Below, piece after piece: positions 1 to 8,974 of a DNA stretch of 23,997 bases. Origin of the DNA: AG1 sp035559775 (GTDB taxonomy: Archaea > Thermoproteota > Thermoprotei_A > Sulfolobales > AG1); the NCBI GenBank assembly GCA_035559775.1, contig DATMAU010000044.1, positions 1 through 23,997 on the forward strand, given 5' to 3'. Below the pieces are notes generated by a model, which saw only the letters and a program-made list of their open reading frames with translations, made no database searches and had not been told where the DNA came from. Numbering within the stretch: the first letter of the stretch is position 1; the number at the start of each line of letters is the position of its first letter. The translations under genes and the position numbers were made by a program.

Positions 1-1934
1 GGAGAAAACATCTCCTCCTTTTCGTCTCTCTTTAACCTATAAGTCCTCAAAAATGCTGCCTCAGAGTCTGTAAGCAGCATCGATTCGAGCTCTTCAGCAA
101 GCCTTGAGGATTTCATCTTCTTAACTTTCTCGAGTAAATCTCTTTCAGCAGGCATAACAGAATCTTCTTCACTTTTTACAAGTTTTTGCAGGATCTCATT
201 GATCCACACAGCAAGCTCTTCAGCAAGCCTTTGATCTTTATCTAGCTTCATAACATTTTCGACAAAAGACCTCTTAAATGGTATAAGTGCCACATCAGAG
301 ACCGAAGGGAACTTAAGTTTAAGCCCCTCCGATGTTATTTTCTTTGAAGCTCTTCCCAGTAAGTGATCCACAACAGGCTCAAGTATTTCGCTAAAGCTTA
401 AGAGCCTTTTGATTAAGCAGTAGGGGCAGAGACGTTCGCCCATGCTGAAGATCGGTTCAAGTTTAAGATCCAGGTATTTACCGTATTCCTCCTCATCTGA
501 CGGAAGAACTATGATTGCCGGCAATCTGCCACAGACGCTACAGTACTCGAAACCCTTTCTTCTCTCAGCCTCTTTAGGTTCAGGCCAGGTCTTGACAGGC
601 TGTAGGGTCATCTTGGTGAGCTCGAGCCTCTCCTCGGGGCTGGATTTATAAAGCTTCCTCTCATTCTCCCTATCTCTTAGGAGTTCAAGCATATGGTGGT
701 ATAGCATATAACGCTCTCCCTTAAACCCATTCTCGCTTGTTGAGAGAGCTATGGCTCTAAGCGGTAGGGGAGGAACTTTATCAAAGCCGTATTTTCTACA
801 CTCTTCTAGCAGTTCTCTCGCTTTGACTGCTAGATCGCCAAGTCTATTCCTTACCGTCTCAGTCTCTAAAGTCTTAACGACCAAATCATAAATTTCCTTC
901 CATATCTCCTCATACTTTTTCTCTACAAACTCTTCTAAACCCTTAACGCCTTTATTGACATCCAGCTCTCTGAACTCTTCAAACTCTTTTAACACATCTA
1001 GACTGGGTAGGATAAATGTAGCTGTAACAGGGACAACCGCATACCTAGGTATTATATCTTTCTCCGGATCATAACCAGCGATTTTAGCAGATATTTTTTT
1101 GATCTCATTTATTACTGATTCATCGATACCATTTGCAATAAGCTCTGAGATTAAGCTATGATAATAGAACGGGTTCCCTCTACATGTAGGCAATACCATT
1201 ACATCGGGGCCTAAGGCCCTCACGAAGATCCAGAAGAGCCTCCAGGCAAGGGCTGAGGCTAAATAACTCGATACCCAGAGATCGCGTAGTTTCCTTGAGC
1301 TTGATATGAATCTCTGAACTCTCCCTAGATCTATGTAAAGCAGTATTCCATCCGGCTCTCTCCCCTTTAAAAGCCAGTTCATCATAGACGCTGTTGCATA
1401 GTTGTGGTCAAAAACAGTATGAGTGGGAGCCCTCGTGTCTGCAGGCCCTGATGGAAGCCCTAATTCTATCCATATGGGCTCGTAGCTTGCGTATAGCACA
1501 TGATAAGCCAGCCTGGGATCTCTTATATGTCTGATAAGGTTGTTCAAGGATTCCGCGAACTTGTTGACGTAGTTTTCAGCAGGCCTCTCCCTGATGCTTT
1601 GATAGAACTTTGGGTTAAAGATATTCTTGAGCTTAACATCTTCTACTGGGAACAAGCTATAGTCCTCGCCAACAAGCTTACTCAATAGCCATCTATCCAC
1701 GCTCGAGGCATATATATCCGCCTGCTTTGCTATCCTCTCCATCTCATCAGCAATAGCTATAATCTTACCCTTCTCAACTAAGTACTCAAGACTAGTACCT
1801 TTTAGAATCTCGCTTGCTATCTTCCTTGCTTCCTCTTTATGATCCCTGAGACGCCAAGCCTTGTTAGGCGGATCGTGAAGCAAACATGATGTCTTTAAAA
1901 CAAAGATGTTTCCGACCAAGCAATCACCCCACAT
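1..1934 (-). CDS. cmr2: Cas10/Cmr2, large subunit of type III-B CRISPR effector (3' end outside window)
   Basis: Translation from ATG at 1934 stays open for 644 codons to the window edge, so the C-terminal part is missing. Residues 18-27 read LLHDPPNKAW, the N-terminal HD-nuclease motif of Cmr2 (H20, D21). Around residues 198-220 lies IDLGRVQRFISSSRKLRDLW, typical of Cmr2. A four-cysteine zinc finger follows, with CSVC near residue 464 and CPYC near residue 502. By family knowledge Cas10 forms the crRNA-guided Cmr complex, degrades DNA through HD and makes cyclic oligoadenylate through its palm (GGDD) domain. The GGDD motif would lie beyond the left edge and cannot be checked. The ATG overlaps the cmr6 stop by 11 nt, so translation is probably coupled. 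Last visible gene of the operon. Confidence 0.95.
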   Translation of the reverse strand, partial: MWGDCLVGNIFVLKTSCLLHDPPNKAWRLRDHKEEARKIASEILKGTSLEYLVEKGKIIAIADEMERIAKQADIYASSVDRWLLSKLVGEDYSLFPVEDVKLKNIFNPKFYQSIRERPAENYVNKFAESLNNLIRHIRDPRLAYHVLYASYEPIWIELGLPSGPADTRAPTHTVFDHNYATASMMNWLLKGREPDGILLYIDLGRVQRFISSSRKLRDLWVSSYLASALAWRLFWIFVRALGPDVMVLPTCRGNPFYYHSLISELIANGIDESVINEIKKISAKIAGYDPEKDIIPRYAVVPVTATFILPSLDVLKEFEEFRELDVNKGVKGLEEFVEKKYEEIWKEIYDLVVKTLETETVRNRLGDLAVKARELLEECRKYGFDKVPPLPLRAIALSTSENGFKGERYMLYHHMLELLRDRENERKLYKSSPEERLELTKMTLQPVKTWPEPKEAERRKGFEYCSVCGRLPAIIVLPSDEEEYGKYLDLKLEPIFSMGERLCPYCLIKRLLSFSEILEPVVDHLLGRASKKITSEGLKLKFPSVSDVALIPFKRSFVENVMKLDKDQRLAEELAVWINEILQKLVKSEEDSVMPAERDLLEKVKKMKSSRLAEELESMLLTDSEAAFLRTYRLKRDEKEEMFS

Positions 1935-2829
1935 TTTCATAACTCACGATCTCAAATCTCGAGTAACCAACAGCGGTTTTAGCACCAACACCTCTGTAGA
2001 ACGCGTAGAGTAATCCACGATCCACGATACCCAGTCTACTAAGATCGGGAATAGGGGTTTCAGCTAGATCAGAATCTCGCGAACCCCCCACAGTAAGCCT
2101 CCTACCTCCCCTCTCTTTTCTGTAAAAGATATAAAACTGGAATTTTGTTCCTGGCGCTATAGTAAGATATATTATAGGTGTAGGCGATACGTCCAATTCA
2201 CTCTTCACATTATCTTTATAGTGAGGTGTCATCACATCCGGATAAAGCAGGTAACCTCTCTTACCTCCTTCAATAGGATAGGCATCAGTAAAACCAACAA
2301 GCCCAGCACTGCAGTCCTCATTATCTATACAACCTCCAAAGATCCTCACACACTCCCTCTCAACCTCCTCCTCAACTCCTTTGCTGGATCTGCCTGTACC
2401 CACTCTCTCTTTTAACAACAAGTCGAAAGTGGCTGAGCGAACAGCACCCTTTATTGTAGAACCAGGTATATAGGGAACATTCATTATCGGATCAAAGTAT
2501 AATCCAACCTCAAATGGTATAGAACCAAAAGTCTCCGAGCCTCCTATAAGTCCCCTTGATATAGCCTTAATTCTTATCCTTCTTAACTCAAAATCACAAC
2601 CCTTAAGCGCCGTTTCTATACTTGTAAACATATAATTAATTTTATTTTTACTGCTATCATCTAGGCGTGCCCGTTGAATCATATATTCTAGCAGTCTTCT
2701 CTTCTCTCCCTCATTAGCCTTTCTTTGAGCTTTATCAAGTAACCATTTTGCACCAAAGAGCGATATATAGCTCCAAAGATTCGGCTTCGTTAAAGCATTT
2801 TTTAACAGTCGAAGTTCATTTAGCATCAT
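1924..2829 (-). CDS. cmr6: Cmr6, RAMP subunit of type III-B complex
   Basis: About 301 aa. The glycine-rich RAMP signature VPYIPGSTIKGAVRSA is near residue 120, followed by FTDAYPI and YPDVMTPHYKDN, characteristic of Cmr6. The C-terminal GVGAKTAVGYSRF is the family's glycine-rich end loop. Role (family knowledge): caps the Cmr backbone near the 3' end of the crRNA together with Cmr1. The ATG at 2829 overlaps the cmr1 stop and has an AGGTG ribosome-binding site 6 nt upstream. A GTG at 2838 is a less likely alternative. It overlaps both neighbours, as expected for a coupled operon. Confidence 0.93.
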   Translation of the reverse strand: MMLNELRLLKNALTKPNLWSYISLFGAKWLLDKAQRKANEGEKRRLLEYMIQRARLDDSSKNKINYMFTSIETALKGCDFELRRIRIKAISRGLIGGSETFGSIPFEVGLYFDPIMNVPYIPGSTIKGAVRSATFDLLLKERVGTGRSSKGVEEEVERECVRIFGGCIDNEDCSAGLVGFTDAYPIEGGKRGYLLYPDVMTPHYKDNVKSELDVSPTPIIYLTIAPGTKFQFYIFYRKERGGRRLTVGGSRDSDLAETPIPDLSRLGIVDRGLLYAFYRGVGAKTAVGYSRFEIVSYENVG

Positions 2830-4277
2830 CTGCAACACCTGTCTTTAATTATTTGCTTGACAAAATCCCATGCTGCATTAAAAACTAATCTATAAACATC
2901 TTCGATAGACATGTCTTTATTAACGTTTATAATTTTCTGAGGGAAAAAGATCCCATGGTTTAATATGTCATCATAAACATTAGTGCGATCTATGTGTGTT
3001 ATTCTGCCTATAACCCGATATTTTCTTCTTGGACAAAAAGTGGCCTCTGTAGTATGGATCCCAATATGTTTTAGGATTAGACCATTATGACCTTCTAATA
3101 ATTTTAGGAATTCTGATGTTAAGAATCCATACATAACTATGGCTAAACCACTTGCACATTCTAATACAGTAAACCCTATTGGCGATTGTCTACGCTTCTC
3201 TACATTTTCCTCACCATTAAAGAGAGCATAGCCCGTTAGTCGTTTTTCACATCTTTTCTCGACTTCGTTTATTTCGTAAGGAAGCTCCTGATGACGAGGT
3301 AGACCCAAGACCCACGTATGTAAGTTTTTCCCAGGATCCCGTGGTTTCAAATCTCTCCTCTTCCGTTTCCACTCTATTTTTAAAGTTGATTTACCAAGGC
3401 ATTCCAGTAATGACTTTGGATCCTGTCGTGATATACAAATAGTCTCTAGGCGGAAGAGTTCGGGATCGCTGTTTAGTAGAAGAACTGAATATAAGGGTGT
3501 TTCGCTTATCTTAATTCTTGATGGTACCTTCTTCAGGGACAGATAACCTAGTGCATATTCTAAAGACACTGAAATGAGTTTCTTTAGTCCTTCTGTTATG
3601 CTCTGTTCGCTATTTTGCTTATACAAACTCTTTAATAATTGGTTAAGATTGTCAATATCGTTTCTGAAAGCTGGTGATTTTGGTTCTATATCGATGATCT
3701 TTAGCTTTCCGAATCCTCTAGTGGTAATAGAACCAATACCACTAAATATTAAGGCAATTATAAGTGATGAAAGGGCAAACATGACGGAATCTCTGCTATG
3801 CTTCTCGACGCCTTTTCTAGCCCCAACAAAAATACTTAAACTTAGCTTCTGATAATACTGTTCAAGTCTTTTCTCCTCATCACTTATACCCATTGTAATT
3901 AATTTTACTCTAGGTACGTTCTCTAGCTCATTATAGGGAATAATCTTAGGATCGGAATTAAGGGTTGTTTGGATGAAGAATTCGGAACTAGCATTGGTGC
4001 TGCCTAAAAGGCGGGATACCTCTTTATCTATATCACTAAGGCTCTCAGCTAACGATCCTTTGCTGCTAAGGATTGCGCCGGCTAGTATTGCTCTTGCCCA
4101 CCATCTCCATAACCCTTTTATATTCTGTGTACGTGGTTGTTCCATTAAATTGAGTGAACTACTATATGGCCTCGCATTATAGCCCCCTATTCTTACGGGT
4201 GTAATGTTTTCTAGTTTTATCTCTGCTATCCAATCTCTCTGAGCTATCTCTCTCTGAACGTTTAACCATGAGCTCAT
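2826..4277 (-). CDS. cmr1: Cmr1, RAMP subunit of type III-B complex
   Basis: 483 aa. The N-terminus carries the Cmr1 hallmark: PVRIGGYNARPYSS (residues 27-40), then QNIKGLWRWWARAILAGAIL (51-70), the conserved 'GLWRWWaRa' RAMP loop. A second RAMP half follows, with GSITTRGFGKL (about 181-191). Cmr1 sits at the distal end of the effector and, with Cmr6 and Cmr5, contacts the crRNA 3' part (family knowledge). It starts at ATG 4277, two nt after the cmr5 stop, with GGTGA as ribosome-binding site inside the end of cmr5. The length is normal for the family and no frameshift is seen. Confidence 0.94.
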   Translation of the reverse strand: MSSWLNVQREIAQRDWIAEIKLENITPVRIGGYNARPYSSSLNLMEQPRTQNIKGLWRWWARAILAGAILSSKGSLAESLSDIDKEVSRLLGSTNASSEFFIQTTLNSDPKIIPYNELENVPRVKLITMGISDEEKRLEQYYQKLSLSIFVGARKGVEKHSRDSVMFALSSLIIALIFSGIGSITTRGFGKLKIIDIEPKSPAFRNDIDNLNQLLKSLYKQNSEQSITEGLKKLISVSLEYALGYLSLKKVPSRIKISETPLYSVLLLNSDPELFRLETICISRQDPKSLLECLGKSTLKIEWKRKRRDLKPRDPGKNLHTWVLGLPRHQELPYEINEVEKRCEKRLTGYALFNGEENVEKRRQSPIGFTVLECASGLAIVMYGFLTSEFLKLLEGHNGLILKHIGIHTTEATFCPRRKYRVIGRITHIDRTNVYDDILNHGIFFPQKIINVNKDMSIEDVYRLVFNAAWDFVKQIIKDRCCR

Positions 4278-4279
4278 AT

Positions 4280-4747
4280 TTATTCACCTTCAGCCTTAAA
4301 TATTGCCTCAGATAGCCTTTTCATTTGGATTAGGTAGGGGCTGAGAAGTTTGCTCGCAACTCTCTGTTTTCCTTTCTGCAACTCCTCAAAAGCTTTTATT
4401 GGATCATCTAAGTGAGATTCCTCTAATAGTTTAAGATCTTTTAGCCTTTTTAGTGTAAAGTAGAGATAAATGCCGTATCCTTTCTCAGTAGAATCACCAT
4501 CAGAGATCTTGCCTCCCTCTTTAAGCATTCTTTTAATAGTATCATAAACACCTTTACCCGCTTTTGCATAACAATAGCTAAGAGCTGGAACTAAACCTAC
4601 ATCCTCTATTAAGGCCGGTAACTCCCTACATCTGCTCCTAAAGCTTCCACCCACCTTACTTCCTTCTCTTTTCTCTAAGGAGTTTAGCAGAAGCTCAAAA
4701 TCTGTTATCGCGTTTAACACATGATCTCTTATACTCAAGGCTTTCAC
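4280..4747 (-). CDS. cmr5: Cmr5, small alpha-helical subunit of type III-B complex
   Basis: 155 aa, predicted all-helical and basic-rich. It fits Cmr5 by size, by the internal stretch PALIEDVGLVPALSYCYAKAG (the family's 'glipALsfc.ska' region, shown here as 20 residues plus G) and by position between cmr4 and cmr1. Cmr5 forms the central filament beside the target RNA. It starts with GTG at 4747 in a GTGA overlap with the cmr4 stop, so coupling is tight. Identification rests on context plus weak motif similarity, since Cmr5 is poorly conserved. Confidence 0.85.
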   Translation of the reverse strand: MKALSIRDHVLNAITDFELLLNSLEKREGSKVGGSFRSRCRELPALIEDVGLVPALSYCYAKAGKGVYDTIKRMLKEGGKISDGDSTEKGYGIYLYFTLKRLKDLKLLEESHLDDPIKAFEELQKGKQRVASKLLSPYLIQMKRLSEAIFKAEGE

Positions 4748-5670
4748 GCCCCTTTCTTCACGAACTCAAGCTTGACTATGCCTCTCCCAATGGTCTCGTT
4801 GCCTCCAATGATCAGGTAGTTTTTAGTTTTCCCGAGCAGTTCGTGGAACTTATTCTTAACATTATCAGGAGATCCTAAGCTGCTACCTGATCTTCTAGCA
4901 TAGGAATACAAGAATACAGTAGTGAAGACAGTACTGCTTGGGATATATTCCTCTGTCCATAGCGCTCTTTCCTTTACTGTCTTCTTCTCCCTGTCGACGG
5001 CTATTCTGGTTACTCGGACTAGAGATCTGTTTAGAGCGTCTAGTGCTTCATCGTCGCTTAGTATGAGGAGTCTTCCTTTTTCTATATTTAATAACTTCTC
5101 AAGAGCTTCTATATCATTAGATAGATCCGTGTTGCAACTTACGTCAATTTCCTCGTTTATAATGATCCTGCCTCCTAGAGCCTTAACCCCAAGAAGATCC
5201 ACGGCTTGCTTAGATGTCTGACACGTACCTTTATTAATAGACAGGTTTGATAGGTTCCTTACACACTCATAATCACTCCCAGTAAGTTCTAAGTAGTCTC
5301 TGAACCGCTTAAGCAGGAGGGGAGAGGTTGCAAAAGCGTAAACCCCTTCCAGGCTTCTTACGGGAAACACGATAACCAAAGCATCAAGCAAGGCTACCGC
5401 GGATGTAAACTTCTCTCCGTCGTCAGGGTCGGGACCAAATAGATCCCTCACCTCATTCTTATCTACGTTCGGAAGATTCCAGAAGACACTCTTCAAGGCT
5501 CCTTTAAGACTTGATGAGTATATTATAGGGAAACCTAGACCGTCTCTCTGAACCGGTAGATCGACGGTCTCACCCGATCTCCCCACGCCTGGATGAAGAT
5601 TCGTAACAGCCCTGATCAGAGCAATTTCAGAAATCTCATAAGGACTTATAATGAGCTTCCCCTCGCTCAT
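4744..5670 (-). CDS. cmr4: Cmr4, backbone and target-RNA-cleaving subunit of type III-B complex
   Basis: 308 aa. Residues 24-55 carry the Cmr4 signature NLHPGVGRSGETVDLPVQRD followed by IYSSSLKGALKSVF. By alignment in mind with Pyrococcus Cmr4, Asp37 in 'VDLPVQR' corresponds to the catalytic Asp26 that cuts target RNA at 6-nt intervals, so the backbone looks active. The C-terminal LIIGGNETIGRGIVKLEFV is the RAMP glycine-rich loop. First gene of the operon, with a GGAGG-type ribosome-binding site 5 nt before ATG 5670. Confidence 0.95.
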   Translation of the reverse strand: MSEGKLIISPYEISEIALIRAVTNLHPGVGRSGETVDLPVQRDGLGFPIIYSSSLKGALKSVFWNLPNVDKNEVRDLFGPDPDDGEKFTSAVALLDALVIVFPVRSLEGVYAFATSPLLLKRFRDYLELTGSDYECVRNLSNLSINKGTCQTSKQAVDLLGVKALGGRIIINEEIDVSCNTDLSNDIEALEKLLNIEKGRLLILSDDEALDALNRSLVRVTRIAVDREKKTVKERALWTEEYIPSSTVFTTVFLYSYARRSGSSLGSPDNVKNKFHELLGKTKNYLIIGGNETIGRGIVKLEFVKKGA

Positions 5671-5696
5671 GAGAACCCTCCCAAACCTATGTACTC

Positions 5697-5712
5697 AAAG
5701 CTTATTAAACTT
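5697..5712 (-). promoter_or_regulatory. TATA box of the cmr operon
   Basis: On the minus strand AAAGTTTAATAAGC lies about 35 nt before the cmr4 ATG. That is the right distance for an archaeal TATA box giving a very short leader that still contains the GGGAGGG ribosome-binding site. No other promoter-like stretch is visible between the operon genes, whose spacing leaves no room for one. Confidence 0.55.
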
Positions 5713-6284
5713 TACTTACGAACTTTGTTTTACAGAGTTAACCAAGCTTTTCCAACCCTCACTCCCCTTCATTAGCATGCTCTTTAGAATCTTGCGGATC
5801 ACTTAACAATAGCTAAACCTCTAATCTCTCCTACGAAGCCAGCCTTACGGCGCCAACGCTATCATAAATCTAGCGCTCCTAAAGCAGGCTTTCCATACAG
5901 CACCTATACTCTAAACACTCTGAATCGGGCCTTGAGGTAAGACCTTATATGACTGCCCTACGTGCAGCCGGTTACTGTTAGCTCAATACAAAAGCTATGT
6001 TAGTGACAATAACTATATATGAAACTTGGCACATTAATAAGCAGCTGGACACGGTAGGGTTACAAACCAGCCTGTTATAAATATTTGAACTCCAAGGATA
6101 AGCCGCTGATTCAAACAACGGATTTTCTATCTTTGATTCCTAATTTTTGATCTAAAGCTAAGTATGGGTTTTGTAAATTGATTGGCGAAGGCATAGAGAG
6201 CATCTGGGATGTTATGTAGAAAGAGTCTTCGTGTTTAGGCTATAGGTGTGGGGGCATTACACTATATTATTATGGGGGGTCAGG
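5713..6284. other. Intergenic region, no gene recognised
   Basis: About 570 nt between the divergent cmr operon and the zinc-ribbon gene. All six frames are short. No tRNA-like TpsiC/anticodon arrangement, no repeated unit spaced like a CRISPR array and no CRISPR leader was recognised, despite the adjacent cmr genes. A weak TATA-like stretch (GTTTAGGCTATAGG, about 6232-6245) could serve the downstream gene. Confidence 0.5.
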
Positions 6285-6941
6285 TTGTATGTTGAGAAGC
6301 TGAGATGCCCTAAGTGCGGACATAGCTGGGTTAAATGCCCTGTGTGCAAGCATGAGTGGTCTCCCGAGAGGCTTGAGCCCCCGCATATAAGGTGCCCTAA
6401 GTGCGGGGTATTGTTACAGGTGGAGGAGGAGATAAAAAGTAAGGAGGACTATGCGGAGAAGTGGAAGGGTGTGGGTCCCTTTATCAGAGGGCTTCTCACC
6501 GCGGCTGTTAAGGGTGCTGTGGCGGCTGAGAAGATACTTAGGGAGGAGGGGGATAGGCTGTCCCGGAAGCAGGTGAAGAGGCTTAGAAAATATATAGAGC
6601 AGGGTAAACGGGCTATGATCGCGTTGAGGGAGGTGGATGTGAATGTAAGGGTATATATAGATAACCCGGATAGCGAGTTGCTGAAATACCTAGAATTCAT
6701 AGAAAACCTAGAAAGAACGTTGAAAAACGCCCTCGAAGCTGAGAAGACGCTTAGAGAGAAGTGGGATAAACTATCTCGGGAGGAGATAGAACGCTACGAA
6801 GAACTAATAGAGGAGGGAAAAATGGCGATAAAAATACTCAGAAAGGAGGGTGTGAAGGTGAAAAAATACATAGACGATCCTAACAGCGATCTGCTAAAAT
6901 ACATAGAATACCTAGAAAGCATAGAAAAAGAACCCGAGTAG
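6285..6941 (+). CDS. Zinc-ribbon protein with two tandem helical repeats, function unknown
   Basis: About 218 aa. The N-terminus holds three CxxC knuckles (CPKCGHSW, CPVCKHEW, CPKCGVLL), enough for one or two zinc ribbons. The rest is two diverged copies of a charged helical unit of about 75 aa. Copy 1 contains AEKILREEGDRLSRKQVKRL and ends DNPDSELLKYLEFIENLE. Copy 2 contains AEKTLREKWDKLSREEIERY and ends DDPNSDLLKYIEYLESIE. The chosen start is TTG 6285, which follows a GGGGGTC ribosome-binding site and leads straight into the first ribbon. The open frame extends upstream to GTG 6246. No family is recognised; a nucleic-acid- or protein-binding adaptor is possible but is inference only. Confidence 0.8.
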   Translation: MYVEKLRCPKCGHSWVKCPVCKHEWSPERLEPPHIRCPKCGVLLQVEEEIKSKEDYAEKWKGVGPFIRGLLTAAVKGAVAAEKILREEGDRLSRKQVKRLRKYIEQGKRAMIALREVDVNVRVYIDNPDSELLKYLEFIENLERTLKNALEAEKTLREKWDKLSREEIERYEELIEEGKMAIKILRKEGVKVKKYIDDPNSDLLKYIEYLESIEKEPE

Positions 6942-6960
6942 AGATAAAAACCTCTTTTTA
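6942..6960 (+). terminator. Oligo-T terminator after the zinc-ribbon gene
   Basis: Just after the TAG stop comes AGATAAAAACCTCTTTTTAC, with a run of five T. This is typical of archaeal intrinsic termination. Confidence 0.4.
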
Positions 6961-7002
6961 CACCCAAGCCCCGCCACATATAGATTCTTCTCCACACCAA
7001 AC

Positions 7003-7332
7003 CTACATAGCACTAGCAACCACACCCCCAACCCGCCTTATCAGCACGGTAAGCCCCACATCATCCTCAGCCACAATAGCCTCCACACCGTCTGGCAGAA
7101 AGACCGGTACTAACCTATCATCGATCACGATACCATAGCTATCCAGCCTCACCACCAACCCCGCCAGATCGAGATCGAACTCGACATACGAGTATAGAAT
7201 ATTTATCCCCACCTTACCACCCTCCCTCACCACATCATACACCAGTATAGCACTATGATCTATAAACGGCTCCAACACATCAATACTCTCCTGATACGGC
7301 CTCGCCCTCAGCACCATCACCCTACCCACCAT
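7003..7332 (-). CDS. Small hypothetical protein
   Basis: 109 aa, starting MVGRVMVLRARPYQESIDV. The composition is that of a real soluble beta-rich protein, with alternating hydrophobic stretches such as YSYVEFDLDLAGLVVRLDSY and VPVFLPDGVEAIVAEDDVGL. No catalytic motif or family is recognised. The start is uncertain: ATG 7332 has GAGG just upstream, and ATG 7317 is an alternative. It converges on the zinc-ribbon gene, with about 60 nt between stops. Confidence 0.5.
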   Translation of the reverse strand: MVGRVMVLRARPYQESIDVLEPFIDHSAILVYDVVREGGKVGINILYSYVEFDLDLAGLVVRLDSYGIVIDDRLVPVFLPDGVEAIVAEDDVGLTVLIRRVGGVVASAM

Positions 7333-7474
7333 AACCTCGCACCCAGCCCCCTAGACCCCAGACCGGAGCATGGGTTTTGATCTCTGGGGGTAGAACTCCT
7401 AACCCTCCAAACGAGGATCCACACATAGATCCCTCTTCCGCCCTCACCCTATATTATGGGTAGGAGGTCGGGGG

Positions 7475-7610
7475 CTAGTTTGGGAAAACCAAAACACCGG
7501 TATCTTTTACCCATTCCATCACTTCTGGTTCTTTATTATTCCAAACAATGATCCTCTCTTGCTTTCCTGGGTATTTTTATCAAATTTAAGCTTTCTTAGG
7601 AGTGAAACCC
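7475..7610 (-). pseudogene. Decayed C-terminal fragment of an unknown protein
   Basis: On the minus strand VSLLRKLKFDKNTQESKR reads in one frame. After a one-base shift, RIIVWNNKEPEVMEWVKDTG follows and ends with VLVFPN and a stop at 7475. The protein-like composition and the need for a frameshift point to a broken gene end. The family is unknown. Confidence 0.3.
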
Positions 7611-7730
7611 GCTGTTCGGTTTTGAATGTTGCATAGGGATTTAAGTATAAAGTAGTGGGCAGTATTTAGAAAGCCCAGCTTTACTCGAAAATAAAGAAAG
7701 AACTAACGGATCAGCCTGGACTTATATAGC

Positions 7731-7763
7731 TTTAAAAATACTCTGTGGATTAAATGTGGTGAT
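7731..7763 (+). promoter_or_regulatory. TATA box and ribosome-binding site of the AAA+ ATPase gene
   Basis: TTTAAAAATA at 7731-7740 is centred about 30 nt before GTG 7766, so the leader would be only a few nucleotides. GGTGA at 7759-7763 may act as ribosome-binding site. Confidence 0.5.
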
Positions 7764-7765
7764 TA

Positions 7766-8731
7766 GTGGTGGTTGACTGGGGCTTTCTTAGAGACCCAAA
7801 GCTAAGAAAGATCGTTACAAAGGCTCTAAAGTATGTTAGAGAGCGTGAGGCGAAGGGATATAGCTTGGATTTCGAGCTAAGTGATATAGGTGTTCCTTGG
7901 TGGGAGTTCAGGAAGCTGATTTATGATTATGAGCTTTTTAAGGTTGGATATAAATCACGATCGCAAACACGGTATGAGTTCACAGTTCCCCTAGACGAGG
8001 TTGAGAGAAGACTTAACGAAGCTGAGATGTTGTTTGGAGAGGATAGCACGCCGAGGATCCAGGAGGAGGGGAAGTATATAGATATTCCTCCGGATTTCTG
8101 GGAGATTGTTGAGGGTTATGATGATATTAAGGAGATCTTTATCGCCAGTCTTAAGGCTGACAAGCCATGCCACATACTATTGGTGGGAGGACCTGCAACC
8201 GGTAAGTCTATAATGCTTATGGAGGTTGGGAGGCTCTCAGAAAGCATATTCATAACTGCTGGGACAGCTACGAAGGTTGGTATAAGGGATGTGCTTTTGA
8301 ACTACAAGCCAAGGATACTCATAATAGACGAGCTCGACAAAATATCAAGCCCCGACGACATATCCGTGCTACTAACACTGATGGAGAGCGGCAGGGTTGT
8401 TGTAGCCAAGCACAAGGAATATAAGGAGGAGACAATGAAGACATGGGTATTCGCAGCAGCCAATACTACGAAGAAGCTACCCCCAGAACTGCTCGACAGG
8501 TTCCAGATATTCCACCTAAAACCATACGATCCAGAAACGCTGAGGAGGGTTATAAAGAAAACCCTAGTCAAGAGGGAAGGAGTAAGTGAGGATCTAGCAG
8601 AATACATAGCACATGTAGTAGTCCAAGGAAACGGGAGCGTTAGAGAAGCTATTAGACTGAGCAGGATCTCCAAAACCAAGGATGACGTGGATAAATACTA
8701 CAAAATAATGAAAAAATATAGAGAGATGTAA
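7766..8731 (+). CDS. AAA+ ATPase with N-terminal winged-helix-like domain (RuvB-like/MoxR-like)
   Basis: 321 aa. Residues 1-90 look like a DNA-binding winged helix (ELSDIGVPWWEFRKLIYDYE, then a beta-wing with YEFTVPLDEV). The AAA+ core follows: Walker A GGPATGKS (141-148), Walker B ILIIDELDK (184-192), sensor 1 AAANTT (230-235) and an arginine-finger segment PPELLDRF (239-246, R245). The C-terminal helical lid ends near residue 321. Proteins of this type are annotated as RuvB-like helicase/ATPases in Thermoproteota; the actual substrate is unknown. It starts at GTG 7766 and stands alone, with no operon partner in view. Confidence 0.85.
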   Translation: MVVDWGFLRDPKLRKIVTKALKYVREREAKGYSLDFELSDIGVPWWEFRKLIYDYELFKVGYKSRSQTRYEFTVPLDEVERRLNEAEMLFGEDSTPRIQEEGKYIDIPPDFWEIVEGYDDIKEIFIASLKADKPCHILLVGGPATGKSIMLMEVGRLSESIFITAGTATKVGIRDVLLNYKPRILIIDELDKISSPDDISVLLTLMESGRVVVAKHKEYKEETMKTWVFAAANTTKKLPPELLDRFQIFHLKPYDPETLRRVIKKTLVKREGVSEDLAEYIAHVVVQGNGSVREAIRLSRISKTKDDVDKYYKIMKKYREM

Positions 8732-8974
8732 CATGGACATAGTCGTGGACAAAAATAACAAAGAACTCAACTAAACAATGCCCAGAAACAATGGGTTATT
8801 ATTAAAGGATCCTTCTTCCCACTCCTATTTTACTACTCGGCAACCCCTATAAGAACCCCTACCATCTTTACACGATACGTAAGAGTAAAAGAGCCCAGAC
8901 AATCATAAACCCTGCAGAGGTCTCTCCACACAAAGGACTATAAACCCTCTGTAAAAATATCTCTGGTGTATATT
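8732..8974. other. Short intergenic region with promoter for the M20 peptidase
   Basis: TATA candidates are ACTATAAACC (about 8938-8947) and TAAAAATATC (8952-8961). Either would place transcription start at or within a few nt of ATG 8975, suggesting a leaderless mRNA. A 13-codon ATG frame at 8733 has no support as a gene. Confidence 0.45.

Noticed and set aside
442..651. ORFs opposite cas10, cmr1, cmr4, M20 and MFS genes
   Set aside because: They are antisense shadows of well-supported genes without own motifs or ribosome-binding sites.
5713..6245. tRNA or CRISPR leader in the gap beside the cmr operon
   Set aside because: No cloverleaf-consistent TpsiC or anticodon arms and no repeat copies were found on reading both strands.
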